This document shows, piece by piece, positions 1-6,836 of a stretch of 33,844 nucleotides of DNA. How positions within the stretch are numbered: the first letter of the stretch is position 1; every line of letters starts with the position of its first letter. This stretch comes from a virus, in IMG/VR virus record IMGVR_UViG_3300033179_000005, positions 1-33,844 of that record. One strand, given 5' to 3'. Both the position numbers and the translations under genes were made by a program. The notes under the pieces were generated by a model. It was not told where the DNA came from and ran no database searches. It worked only from the letters and a program-made list of their open reading frames with translations.

Positions 1-158
1 CTTCGAATTACCCTCGCCCAGCGGTTCCCAGAAAGGACCCCGAGGCCCTTGCCCCCAGTTGTCGTGAGGCCCCCGGCAGTGGTTGCACAGCCCTGGCCGC
101 GTTCGCGCGCTGTGGGGCCGATCTGGGGCCTTGGCGGGGCATTGGCATGCGGTCGGCT
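1..158. other. Gene-free left edge, possible packaging/terminase leader
   Basis: No convincing gene lies here. An 80-codon minus-strand reading frame crosses the stretch but has low-complexity Arg/Ala/Pro composition and overlaps the end of the next gene, so I reject it. Read on the minus strand the segment is very GC-rich with G runs. Because the leftward operon should continue into terminase, this is where a cos or pac site could sit, but that is inference from gene order only. Confidence 0.3.
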
Positions 159-950
159 TCATGCTGCGAGCTTGGTCGGTTCGCCCCATCGAGCAGTTCG
201 GAGCGCTGTCGCGTACTCCCGGGCGAAGTGGCCAGGGAATGCCCGTTCAACGGTGGTCAGCGCCACGAGCGCGAACTGCAATCGAATGCGGTACTTCACG
301 CTCGACACGAACAGCAGCACGGGCTTGATGCCGTCCGTTGTCTTGATGTAGATGCCCGAAGGCAGATGCTGCACCTTGAGCCCTTGCTTCCATGCGCCGC
401 GCCCGGTGCGCGCTTCACCGCGGCGTGCCACGAAGTAAGACCCGACTGCGCGCTTGGCTCTGCTGCGCTTGCTGCCCGTGGCGTTCTGGCTTGCGCCGGC
501 CAGGTTGAATGCGCCGAGCTGGCTGAGAATCTGCACGATCTGCCCGCGGCTCATGTTCCCGAAGGCATCGAGCTTTGCGCCACCCCCGGGCACGGTGCGC
601 TCGGTGCTCGACAAGATGCCGCGCTGACGCAGCAAATCCTCGAATCGCTTCTGCGGTCGGCTGCCGCCTTCGATCTGCGGCAGCAGGTAGTTCGGCTGCG
701 TGCCGTACTCATCCTTGAGCCACACGCGCGCAGTGAGATCGTCCTTCTTCGCCGGCTTCAGGTACAGACTGTTTAACGTGAAACGTGTGGGCCGGTCGAA
801 GACGCGCGCCATTTCCTTGACGAGATCGGCCTTCACGTCTTGCGCTGTACGTGTGAGCGCGACGGCGCATGCATAGCGCCCTTGCTTGCCCAGCGCATCG
901 AGCTTGGCAGCCACGGCCGGGAAGTTGGTTTGCACGCTGACTGCAACCAC
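159..950 (-). CDS. gpZ-like minor tail / tail-completion protein (putative)
   Basis: A 263-residue basic protein. The N-terminal third is a helical segment beginning VAVSVQTNF, followed by a conserved-looking stretch around FDRPTRFTLNSLYLKPA. The C-terminus carries YRIRLQFALVALTTVERAFPGHF, which recalls the end of lambda gpZ-type tail-completion proteins; that match is by eye and tentative. The start is GTG one base after the upstream stop, so it is translationally coupled as the last visible gene of the leftward early operon. A virion-type protein behind replication genes and far from the tail genes at the right is odd. It fits if terminase and head genes follow just beyond the left edge. 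An HK97-gp10-like virion protein is the main alternative. Confidence 0.5.
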   Translation of the reverse strand: MVAVSVQTNFPAVAAKLDALGKQGRYACAVALTRTAQDVKADLVKEMARVFDRPTRFTLNSLYLKPAKKDDLTARVWLKDEYGTQPNYLLPQIEGGSRPQKRFEDLLRQRGILSSTERTVPGGGAKLDAFGNMSRGQIVQILSQLGAFNLAGASQNATGSKRSRAKRAVGSYFVARRGEARTGRGAWKQGLKVQHLPSGIYIKTTDGIKPVLLFVSSVKYRIRLQFALVALTTVERAFPGHFAREYATALRTARWGEPTKLAA

Positions 951-951
951 G

Positions 952-1143
952 TCAGCCCCCCTCGCTTGGTCTGCGCTCGTCGGCTGCCTTCAGCGCTTCA
1001 AGCGCGCGCCAGCACGCCGGGCAGCGCCAGCGGCGCGAGATCGGCAGGAAGGTCCAGCCCGAGGGCAAGAGCTGATCGTCGAGCACAGTGCGCCCGCAAC
1101 CATCGCGGCACGCTGTGGTGTCGGGCGGCTTCACCGTGGCCAT
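952..1143 (-). CDS. Small zinc-ribbon-like phage protein
   Basis: A 63-residue protein with two cysteine pairs, CRDGC near residues 11-15 and CPAC around 41-44, separated by a WTFLP..RRW segment, which suggests a small zinc-binding fold. I chose the ATG at 1143 because GGAG lies about 9 bases upstream; the reading frame is open to a start at 1167. It overlaps the upstream gene by 13 bases and sits one base before the next start, so it is part of the leftward operon. No specific function is recognised. A nucleic-acid-binding or adaptor role is possible. Confidence 0.6.
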   Translation of the reverse strand: MATVKPPDTTACRDGCGRTVLDDQLLPSGWTFLPISRRWRCPACWRALEALKAADERRPSEGG

Positions 1144-1379
1144 GTCGGCTGATCTCCACGGTTGCACGCGCGAACCAGCTCATGCATGGCCTGCCAGTGA
1201 ACATCGCCGGCCACGGCGTACAGCTCGGCCCGGTACTCGGGCGTGATGTAGCCGACCTGCGCCGCGAAGGCGCAGGCAGGCCCGCGCGATATGCGCCGGG
1301 CTGCGCACACCATGCACCCGGTCGTGAAGCCGTGCCAAGCACGCTCACTCGCGGCGATGCAGTTCGCGCAGTCGGTCAT
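1131..1379 (-). CDS. Small Cys-containing hypothetical phage protein
   Basis: An 82-residue protein beginning MTDCANCIAASERAWHGF with CxxC near the start and CMVC around residues 22-25, so four cysteines could bind one metal. The rest is helical and rich in Ala, His and Trp. Its ATG overlaps the stop of the upstream gene in an ATGA arrangement, typical of coupled translation. The family is not recognised. The preserved frame, tight overlap and paired Cys make it likely to be real. Confidence 0.6.
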   Translation of the reverse strand: MTDCANCIAASERAWHGFTTGCMVCAARRISRGPACAFAAQVGYITPEYRAELYAVAGDVHWQAMHELVRACNRGDQPTWPR

Positions 1380-1666
1380 TCGGCCGGCTCACGCGAGGTC
1401 AGTGCTGCACTGATGCCGACGCTCGCATTGATGAACGACGGGGTTTCGGACGTGCCCACCCAGCCGAGCGAGCCGTGCACGTTGACCTGCACGTTTTTCG
1501 TGTCGTCATCGAGCAGCACGCCGATGAATGCAGCAGCAGCAGCGAGGGCCTGCGCTTGGTCAGCTGAGTGCACGGGCTGCGCTTCCACGATCTTCGCTAG
1601 CTCGGCCTCGACCATGCGCAGCGCTTCGGCTTTGTCGGAAGCGCGGACTACAAACGAGTAACTCAT
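1376..1666 (-). CDS. Hypothetical phage protein
   Basis: A 96-residue soluble protein starting MSYSFVVRASDKAEAL. The first 60 residues look like an alpha/beta fold with an amphipathic helix (ALRMVEAELAKIV), and the later part contains VQVNVHGSLGW. I chose the ATG at 1666 because a strong GAAAGGAA ribosome site lies just upstream; the longer upstream frame is Arg-rich and lies in the 29-base gap and the methyltransferase gene. It follows the methyltransferase in the leftward operon. The function is unknown. Confidence 0.65.
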   Translation of the reverse strand: MSYSFVVRASDKAEALRMVEAELAKIVEAQPVHSADQAQALAAAAAFIGVLLDDDTKNVQVNVHGSLGWVGTSETPSFINASVGISAALTSREPAE

Positions 1667-1695
1667 TCTGGATTTCCTTTCGGGGGTTGTGAACA

Positions 1696-2478
1696 TCAAA
1701 TGCCGGCCGTGTCCATGTAGGCGCGGATCACGGCTGCGGCGGCTTGCGGCACGATCGCGTTCCCGTAGGCGCGCAGTCGTCCCACGCGGCCGGGTATCCC
1801 ATGAGCCAGCGGGAAAACGCCGGATTGAGCTGGTCGCGCTTTGCCGTCTGTGCAGGCGAGCCATTCGACATCGGCCCAACCACGAGTTGCACCTGATTGC
1901 AGAGCTGCTCGCCTTTGGTCCGACCGCCCCGGGTCTGGTACGGCAGCGAGTTCGCGTGTCGATGGTCGCGCGCTGCTGGTGTCGCCCACGAAGAAAACAC
2001 GCGGTCGCGCATGCGGGGCGCCAATGCCAGCAGCCGGGAAATCAACCGCCGCGACGGTGTAGCCGATGTCCTCCAGCTCAGTGCAAACAACGTCGAGCCA
2101 TGCGAGGCCGTCAGCGCTTGCAACCTGTTCGCCAAAGACCACGACAGGTCGGCGCTCGCGGATGAGCCGCGCCCATGCCGGCCAAAGGTGGCGCTCGTCT
2201 TCATGCCCCGCGCCGCGGCCGGCTTTGCTGAAGGGCTGGCAGGGACATGAGCCTGTCCAAACAGGTCGGTCGGCGGGCCAGCCGGCGAGGCGCAGCGCGT
2301 AGGCCCATCCGCCGACACCGGCGAAGAAGTGGCAATGCTCGTAGCCATCGAGTTCCTCGCTCGCCAGGTCGCGCACGTCGCGCGTGTCAACGTGGCCCGA
2401 CGTGATGTGCCCGGCGGCGACGAGATTGCGCAGCCAGTGCGCGCAGTACAGGTCGGTGTCGTTGTAGAAGGCCTGCAT
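1696..2478 (-). CDS. C5-cytosine DNA methyltransferase
   Basis: A 260-residue SAM-dependent DNA cytosine-C5 methyltransferase, likely used to modify phage DNA against host restriction. Visible motifs: motif I FFAGVGGW at 51-58, motif [12 protein letters not shown] at 78-87 with catalytic Cys80, motif VI as GEQV at 116-119 (usually ENV), motif [14 protein letters not shown] at 156-165, and motif X YGNAIVP at 238-244. The target-recognition region between VIII and X is only about 70 residues, so the enzyme is compact. About 50 residues precede motif I, more than in minimal enzymes. ATG at 2478 lies 2 bases after the upstream stop; the longer upstream frame is Arg-rich and overlaps the RusA gene. 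No restriction partner is visible, so it is probably an orphan enzyme. Confidence 0.88.
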   Translation of the reverse strand: MQAFYNDTDLYCAHWLRNLVAAGHITSGHVDTRDVRDLASEELDGYEHCHFFAGVGGWAYALRLAGWPADRPVWTGSCPCQPFSKAGRGAGHEDERHLWPAWARLIRERRPVVVFGEQVASADGLAWLDVVCTELEDIGYTVAAVDFPAAGIGAPHARPRVFFVGDTSSARPSTRELAAVPDPGRSDQRRAALQSGATRGWADVEWLACTDGKARPAQSGVFPLAHGIPGRVGRLRAYGNAIVPQAAAAVIRAYMDTAGI

Positions 2479-2480
2479 GG

Positions 2481-2876
2481 TCAGAACGGCAGCGCCGCCT
2501 CTTCGCTGCACAGCACCGGCTCGCCGAGAAGCTCGAACTGCGCGCCGGATGCCGGCGGGCCGAACTCGACGCGCACCGACCACGCCCCACGAATCTGCGC
2601 GTAGGCGTAGCGAACTCGGGCCGAGTAGCGATCGTTCACGCCGAGCCAGTCGGCGATCTGGTCGCGTGCGCCTTTCAGCGCTTGGCGCAGGTTGTCATCG
2701 TCAAGGCCACCGGACGGCGCAACGCGCGTCAGTAGCACCGTGCAGGGAATGCTCGGGCGCTGCGCGGTCGCGAGCATCCATGCGACGGCGGTGCGCTCGC
2801 GCTTCACCCGCCCATGACGCACGCGCCAATCTTCGCGAGCGTTTGAGCCCTTGGTGCGGAGCGGGACCACGATCAC
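2481..2876 (-). CDS. rusA: RusA-like Holliday junction resolvase
   Basis: A 131-residue protein of RusA size. The diagnostic acidic motif GLDDDNLRQALKGARDQI spans about residues 57-74, with Asp59-61, Asn62, Lys68 and Asp72, followed by WLGVND ending in Asp82. These match the metal-binding and catalytic layout of RusA nucleases, which cut four-way junctions made in phage replication and recombination. It starts with GTG overlapping the upstream stop as GTGA, in the leftward replication operon. It would work downstream of the RecT and exonuclease products encoded on the other strand. Confidence 0.85.
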   Translation of the reverse strand: MIVVPLRTKGSNAREDWRVRHGRVKRERTAVAWMLATAQRPSIPCTVLLTRVAPSGGLDDDNLRQALKGARDQIADWLGVNDRYSARVRYAYAQIRGAWSVRVEFGPPASGAQFELLGEPVLCSEEAALPF

Positions 2877-3355
2877 GCGGCCACCTCGGCGGCTTCCTCT
2901 TCGGCGATCTGCTGCCGTGTGAGGTCATGGTGCAAGGCTTCGCGCCACATCGCGCGCTGTGCATCATTGAGGCCGCGCGGGTCGCTTTCCTCGCGGGCCT
3001 TGAGCTTCCACGCCCAGCGCTTCGGGGCTTGCTCGCGCGCTCGCACATGGTCGGCGAAGCGGCGCAGCAACACGCGCAAGCGATCGGGGTCGGTCACGCG
3101 GCGCGAGAACGCGACCGGCTTCGGTTCGCCGCGCAGCCGCGCGCGCTCGGTTTCGTCCCACTGCTGCACCTGCGTGATCTCGGGCCAGCGGTTCGGATCG
3201 GCCCAGGCGTGAGCGCTGCACAGCCGACCGTGACCGACATCGACGCACCAGAGGTTCGGGCAGCCGTGCGCGGCGCACATGCGCTGCGGGTCGAGATCGC
3301 CACCACCGGCACGCGCGTTCGCATCGTGCTTGGCCTTGGCCTGCGCATAGCTCAT
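2873..3355 (-). CDS. Cys/His-containing protein of the replication operon
   Basis: A 160-residue protein. The N-terminal part (about 25-50) has CAAHGCPNLWCVDVGHGRLCSAH, a Cys/His cluster that looks like a zinc-binding knuckle. The remaining two-thirds is helical and highly charged, ending in an acidic tail EEEAAEVAA. Proteins with this N-terminal phrase commonly sit between phage replication initiator and RusA genes. The role is not established; a DNA-binding or replisome accessory function is an inference. Its ATG at 3355 overlaps the stop of the replication gene as ATGA. Confidence 0.65.
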   Translation of the reverse strand: MSYAQAKAKHDANARAGGGDLDPQRMCAAHGCPNLWCVDVGHGRLCSAHAWADPNRWPEITQVQQWDETERARLRGEPKPVAFSRRVTDPDRLRVLLRRFADHVRAREQAPKRWAWKLKAREESDPRGLNDAQRAMWREALHHDLTRQQIAEEEAAEVAA

Positions 3356-4284
3356 TGCATTGCCCTTTCATCGGCGTAGTTGCCATCGATGACCTTGACG
3401 AAGTTCGTCGGCAGCAGCAGCCAATCGAACGTTGCATGCCACACCCGCCCGGTGTCGCGGTTCGGTCGCCCTCGGCCGGTCAGATGCCTCGACTGCGCGG
3501 CATGGCCGAAGTACCAGCGGAACCACTCGAGCCCGGCGTCGGCGTCGAATCGCTCTTGCGCGCAGACCTCGCGCCATCGGGCCCGCAGATGCTCTCGGCG
3601 CGGCTCGTTGAGCACCGACACCGCAGGCAGCATCGGCAGCCCGGCGTGGTACGCCTCGAGCAGCGCGGCATAGGGGCAATCCGGCACCGCGTAGGGCTTC
3701 GGGTTCGGCGGATCAGTGCCCGGAAGCTGCTGTTGCGGGTCGTCCTGCGAAGCCTGGACGACGAGCGGCGCAGCCGCGGTAGTCTTTTCTCCGGTATCAG
3801 GATTCAGGATTCGGGATTCATGATTCAGGGGGTTGCGGCCCCCTCTTGATGGCGGGCCGACTCCTGGAATGTTCTCGGAGTCTTCCGGGAGTGCTCCCGG
3901 AGTCTTGGTGTCTTCATGCGGTCCCGACTCCTGGAATTTCTTCGCAACATGGAGTCGGAGTGGAGGGGGCTTGATGGCACTAGGTTTCTCGGAGTAGTGC
4001 GGGGTCTGATGCTTCTTGAACATCGAAATTTGAATGAAGCGCTCGCCGTCGATCTCGTAGCGCACCACGAATCCATGCGCTTCAAGCTCGGCGAGCAGCG
4101 GCTCGACCTCGATCGAATCGAAGCGGAACAGCTCGCCCTTGATGCGCTTCGGCCGGTCCTCGAGCCGGCCCTCGCGGTCGGCCAATGTCCAGAGGCCGGC
4201 GAAGCACAGGCGCGCTTCGACCGAGCACTCGGCTAGGTCTTCGTTTGCGAAGAAACCGGGCTTGAGGTTGCGTGCGCGCGGCAT
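3352..4284 (-). CDS. Phage replication initiator, lambda O-like organisation
   Basis: A 310-residue protein. Residues 1-100 (MPRARNLKPGFFANEDLAEC, then RLCFAGLWTLADREGR and FIQISMFKKHQTPHYSEKPS) form the winged-helix-type N-domain common to phage replication proteins. A low-complexity linker rich in Pro, Glu and Ser follows at about 105-195. The C-terminal part ends with WHATFDWLLLPTNFVKVIDGNY, a signature of phage replisome organisers that recruit helicase. The linker DNA holds tandem 7-bp iterons (3794-3828), mirroring the lambda origin inside gene O. The start at 4284 overlaps the upstream stop as TGATG; a GTG at 4287 is also possible. No helicase gene follows in the operon, so the host helicase is probably recruited. 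Confidence 0.75.
   Translation of the reverse strand: MPRARNLKPGFFANEDLAECSVEARLCFAGLWTLADREGRLEDRPKRIKGELFRFDSIEVEPLLAELEAHGFVVRYEIDGERFIQISMFKKHQTPHYSEKPSAIKPPPLRLHVAKKFQESGPHEDTKTPGALPEDSENIPGVGPPSRGGRNPLNHESRILNPDTGEKTTAAAPLVVQASQDDPQQQLPGTDPPNPKPYAVPDCPYAALLEAYHAGLPMLPAVSVLNEPRREHLRARWREVCAQERFDADAGLEWFRWYFGHAAQSRHLTGRGRPNRDTGRVWHATFDWLLLPTNFVKVIDGNYADERAMQ
3794..3828. repeat. Five tandem 7-bp iterons, candidate replication origin
   Basis: On the plus strand five contiguous 7-mers read GTATCAG, GATTCAG, GATTCGG, GATTCAT and GATTCAG. They lie in the linker-coding part of the replication gene, where they encode LNHESRILNP on the minus strand. Tandem iterons inside the initiator gene are the classic arrangement of lambdoid origins. 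More direct and inverted repeats follow at 3857-3937. Origin function is inferred. Confidence 0.6.
3857..3937. repeat. Direct and inverted repeats beside the iterons
   Basis: A 14-bp direct repeat CCGACTCCTGGAAT occurs at 3857-3870 and 3924-3937. A 9-bp repeat CGGAGTCTT occurs at 3876-3884 and 3898-3906. A perfect 8-bp inverted repeat TCCGGGAG / CTCCCGGA with a 2-base gap spans 3884-3901. Together with the iterons this makes a dense repeat region in the replication gene that could hold initiator binding sites or a strand-opening element. Confidence 0.5.
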
Positions 4285-4559
4285 CACGCCGGCTCCGTGT
4301 TCGCTGGCTCAGCCGGCGCCGGTGGCGTCGTGAGGCGCAGCGGCGGCGGCACGACGGGCCGATCATCGAGCAGCGTATGCAGCCGCTTGAGCGTCACATA
4401 GCCCGGGTTCGCGATCTTGCCCCGCATGAACTTGCTGAGCCAGGAGTACGAAACGCCGGTCTCGGCCGGGATGTGCTTCCACTGGCCGCGGTGCAGGTCG
4501 AGCAGCCTGCGGACCTCTTCGTCGAGGTTCGGCTCAATGATTTCGGGTGATGTGTTCAC
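4284..4559 (-). CDS. HTH DNA-binding regulator, first gene of leftward operon
   Basis: A protein of about 91 residues with a single helix-turn-helix region: LLDLHRGQWKHIPAETGVSYSWLSKFMRG at roughly 19-47, where the ETGVSYSWLSKFMRG segment is a recognition-helix pattern. It ends in a Pro-rich tail. I chose GTG at 4559 because the sequence upstream (4560-4643) is promoter-like and the residues it would encode look unlike the rest. GTG lies only about 9 bases past the predicted -10 box, so the mRNA may be nearly leaderless. It is divergent from the repressor and is a candidate Cro- or CII-like switch protein. Confidence 0.6.
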   Translation of the reverse strand: MNTSPEIIEPNLDEEVRRLLDLHRGQWKHIPAETGVSYSWLSKFMRGKIANPGYVTLKRLHTLLDDRPVVPPPLRLTTPPAPAEPANTEPA

Positions 4560-4565
4560 CTGACG

Positions 4566-4597
4566 GGAAGCTAGCAACGAATTACGCCGCGTCAAGC
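4566..4597 (-). promoter_or_regulatory. PL-like promoter/operator element
   Basis: Read on the minus strand it begins GCTTGACG and ends GTTGCTAGCTTCC. It offers a -35 TTGACG (4595-4590), a 16-base spacer and a weak -10 TAGCTT (4573-4568). It matches the element at 5143-5174 on the opposite strand at 24 of 32 positions. This suggests a divergent promoter pair controlled by the repressor encoded between them. Confidence 0.55.
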
Positions 4598-4683
4598 ACC
4601 ATTTGGCAAACCCATGCTGGCAGGTGCGGGATGTGCGCCACAATCACGGAGCGAAGCAATTTGTTCCTACTGGAGTCCGCCCT

Positions 4684-5022
4684 ATGCTCAATCACGAACG
4701 ACAGACGATTGCAAAGCGCCTCGAGGTACTGGCCATGAACCTCGAGCAACGAATGCGCGCGAACGGCATGACGGAGTTCTCGCTTGCGACCGCGAGCGGT
4801 ATCTCGCCGCGCACCATCGGCAACTTCCTGCGGCCGGCGAATCGCACCAGCAAACAGGGCACGAGTAAGAGTTTTCCCTCGGGCACCATCGCGAATCTCT
4901 TCAGAATCGCGAAAGCGCTTGACGTGGAGGCATGGGAGCTGCTGTGCGGCGTCGATGCGCGCGATGATTTTCATGCAGCGATCGAAGCGGCATACGCTGA
5001 GCGGCGCAACGCCGAGCGCTGA
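4684..5022 (+). CDS. Phage repressor (Cro/CI-type HTH)
   Basis: A 112-residue protein with an HTH in MTEFSLATASGISPRTIGNF (about residues 29-48), followed by FPSGTIANLFRIAKALDVEAWELL, the C-terminal half of a Cro/CI-type HTH domain. There is no LexA-like peptidase domain, so this is a short repressor that would not be cleaved by RecA. The ATG at 4684 has TGGAG about 9 bases upstream; an internal ATG at 4735 also has a GAGG and would give a product starting at the HTH. It lies between the two outward-facing promoter elements, the position of cI in lambdoid phages, and is the likely immunity repressor. Confidence 0.7.
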   Translation: MLNHERQTIAKRLEVLAMNLEQRMRANGMTEFSLATASGISPRTIGNFLRPANRTSKQGTSKSFPSGTIANLFRIAKALDVEAWELLCGVDARDDFHAAIEAAYAERRNAER

Positions 5023-5035
5023 CCTTTCGTTGAAT

Positions 5036-5055
5036 CTCCCCTTGGATTAGGGGAG
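5036..5055 (+). terminator. Stem-loop after the repressor gene
   Basis: A perfect 7-bp stem CTCCCCT / AGGGGAG with a 6-base loop begins 13 bases after the repressor stop. No U-tract follows, so it may be a weak or factor-dependent terminator, or an mRNA-stabilising hairpin, rather than a canonical intrinsic terminator. Confidence 0.45.
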
Positions 5056-5142
5056 GTTGCCTGCCCGAACGCGCGCGCTTTATACGCGCCTCGGCCGTGC
5101 CTGTCATTCATCCCCCTGCAAAGACATCACACGGAAAAGATT

Positions 5143-5174
5143 GCTTGACGTGAGGCAATCTGTTGCTAGTTTTC
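5143..5174 (+). promoter_or_regulatory. PR-like promoter/operator element
   Basis: It begins GCTTGACG and ends GTTGCTAGTTTTC: -35 TTGACG (5145-5150), a 16-base spacer and -10 TAGTTT (5167-5172). The 6-bp inverted repeat GATTGC (5139-5144) / GCAATC (5155-5160) overlaps the -35 and could be an operator. It is the counterpart of the minus-strand element at 4566-4597 and would drive the rightward recombination operon. Confidence 0.6.
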
Positions 5175-5222
5175 TTCTCTCTGTCATGAACTTTTCACAT
5201 GGCATTCAGGGGAAAAAAAGCA

Positions 5223-5519
5223 ATGGAGACATGCTCACCATCAGCATCGCGCCGCGACATCGCGCAAGCGCTCGCCGGCTATGACGCGGCTCGAAAATTC
5301 AAACCGAAGCGGCGCGATTTCGAGCACATGCAGCTCACGCGCCCGAAGTTCAAACCGCTTGTTCTGAGCGTCCTTCCTACGGCATCGGTGCATCGCGTCG
5401 GCGGCACTTTTGAATGCTTCGTCGGCGGCGAGCATGTGCAGTGCCGCGGCGAGCACACCACGCCCGATCGCGCATGGCTGTGCCTCGCGCGCTTCATCGC
5501 TGCGGGAGCATCGACATGA
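5223..5519 (+). CDS. Hypothetical protein, first gene of rightward operon
   Basis: A 98-residue protein. The N-terminal 45 residues are basic (SRRDIAQALAGYDAARKFKPKRRDF) and the C-terminal half forms a small beta-rich unit with three Cys (FECFVGGEHVQCRGEHTTPDRAWLCLARF). I chose ATG 5223 over 5199 because AGGGGA lies about 10 bases upstream. It is the first gene after the PR-like promoter and its stop overlaps the next start (ATGA). The family is not recognised; by position it could be a regulator or an early accessory protein. Confidence 0.6.
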   Translation: METCSPSASRRDIAQALAGYDAARKFKPKRRDFEHMQLTRPKFKPLVLSVLPTASVHRVGGTFECFVGGEHVQCRGEHTTPDRAWLCLARFIAAGAST

Positions 5520-5671
5520 GCGGCGGCCCACCGACACAAAGCGAGATCGACTACGCGAGCCCGCTCGAGCGCGTGCGCAAGCCTGAGGGCGCGCGCCGCC
5601 CGTGGCTAGCCGTCGTGCTGATCATCGTTGCGGCGATCGCGTTCGGCTGCGTGTGGGGGCTGCAATCATGA
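5516..5671 (+). CDS. Small single-pass membrane protein
   Basis: A 51-residue protein with a polar N-terminal 28 residues (Pro, Arg, Glu) and one strongly hydrophobic segment AVVLIIVAAIAFGCVWGL at about 32-49 reaching the C-terminus. The positive residues ahead of the segment (RRPW) suggest an N-in orientation. ATGA overlaps join it to both neighbours. No function is recognised; small membrane proteins at this place can act in superinfection exclusion, which is a guess here. Confidence 0.6.
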   Translation: MSGGPPTQSEIDYASPLERVRKPEGARRPWLAVVLIIVAAIAFGCVWGLQS

Positions 5672-6612
5672 CGGCTGTGCTTGTCTCCGAACGGCCGCAG
5701 GTCGCGCAGGTTGCAGAGTTGACTGACCTGCTGCCGCCCGGCTTCCCGGGCATCGCGCACGACATCGACATCGAGGTCTATCACGCGATGCTCGGCATCA
5801 GCAAAACCGGCCTCGATGCGATCAACCGCAGCCCGGCGCATTACTTCGGGTGGCACCTCGACCCGATGCGGCCACCACCGAAGGACCGCAGCGGCCAGCT
5901 CGAGGGCCAGCTCGCACACTGCGCGGTGTTGGAGCCTGATGCTTTCTCGAAGCGCTACGCGACGACCCCGCCCGATGCCCCGCGCCGGCCGACCGATGCG
6001 CAGTGGAACGCGAAGAACCCGAGCGATGACAGCCGCGCCGCGATGGACTGGTGGCGCGGGTGGAACGCAGAGCACGAAGGCCGGATCGTGATCGCTGCTG
6101 CGCAGTACGAAACCGCGATGCGCCAGGCGCAGAGCATCCGCCGCTTGCCCGAGATCGCCGAAGCACTCGAGCGTGGTCGGCCCGAAGTGACAGCCATGTG
6201 GATAGACCCGATCACCGGCGAGCCGTGCCGCTGCCGGCCCGATTGGGTGAGCGACTTCGGCGCGCGGCGCGTCGTGCTGCTCGACGTGAAGACCTACAGC
6301 GATGCGAGCGCTGACGAGTTCACGCGGCAGATCGCGCGCAAGCGCTACCACGTGCAGGACGCCTTCTACAGCGACGGCTATGCCTCGGCGACCGGCGTCG
6401 ATGTCATGGGCTTTATCTTCGTCGCGGTCGAGTCCGAGTTTCCGTTTCAGGCCAACGCGATGATGCTCGGCGAGCGCAGCCGCGAGCAGGGGCGCCGTGA
6501 CTACCGGCGCAACCTCGCGACCTACGCATCGTGCCGCAAGCGCGGCCTGTGGCCCGGCTATGGCGATGCGATTCAGCTCATCGAGCTGCCCGGCTACGCG
6601 ATGACGGACTGA
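5668..6612 (+). CDS. PD-(D/E)XK exonuclease, RecE/DUF3799-like
   Basis: A 314-residue nuclease pairing with the RecT annealase two genes downstream. The N-terminal part has YHAMLGISKTGLDAINRSPAHY (38-59) and a GQLAHCAVLEPDAF motif (80-93). The catalytic core is visible as CRPDWV (Asp192), LLDVKT (Asp206, Lys208) and RKRYHVQDAFYSDGY (224-238) with the Gln of motif IV. This is the usual layout of phage RecE C-terminal-type exonucleases that resect double-strand ends to make 3' single strands. The length is typical for the stand-alone form. The ATG at 5668 overlaps the upstream stop; a longer in-frame start is not needed. Confidence 0.85.
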   Translation: MTAVLVSERPQVAQVAELTDLLPPGFPGIAHDIDIEVYHAMLGISKTGLDAINRSPAHYFGWHLDPMRPPPKDRSGQLEGQLAHCAVLEPDAFSKRYATTPPDAPRRPTDAQWNAKNPSDDSRAAMDWWRGWNAEHEGRIVIAAAQYETAMRQAQSIRRLPEIAEALERGRPEVTAMWIDPITGEPCRCRPDWVSDFGARRVVLLDVKTYSDASADEFTRQIARKRYHVQDAFYSDGYASATGVDVMGFIFVAVESEFPFQANAMMLGERSREQGRRDYRRNLATYASCRKRGLWPGYGDAIQLIELPGYAMTD

Positions 6613-6617
6613 GCACC

Positions 6618-6836
6618 ATGCAGCCGCCCAACATCACCGCGTCTGCAATGACGCTACGCGATGTCTTCGCCGCCAAGGCGATGGCATCGATCCTCGCGCG
6701 CGTCGGCAATGACACAGAGCTGAACGAGATCGCGCACACGTCTTACCTGATGGCCGACGAAATGCTCGAGGCGCGCACACGGCAATTGAGCACGTGGCCG
6801 CGCCTGCACACCAACACCGACTTTGCAAAGGAATGA
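6618..6836 (+). CDS. Small conserved phage protein between exonuclease and RecT
   Basis: A 72-residue helical protein with MTLRDVFAAKAMASILAR at about 11-28 and SYLMADEMLEAR further on. Short proteins carrying the MTLRD-FAAKAM phrase recur in phage recombination operons, but no function is known to me. The ATG lies 5 bases after the exonuclease stop, and its own stop overlaps the RecT start as ATGA. Coupled translation suggests it is made with the exonuclease-annealase pair. Confidence 0.65.
   Translation: MQPPNITASAMTLRDVFAAKAMASILARVGNDTELNEIAHTSYLMADEMLEARTRQLSTWPRLHTNTDFAKE

Noticed and set aside
8-250. 80-codon minus-strand frame at the left edge
   Set aside because: It overlaps the end of the gpZ-like gene in another frame and encodes only low-complexity sequence.
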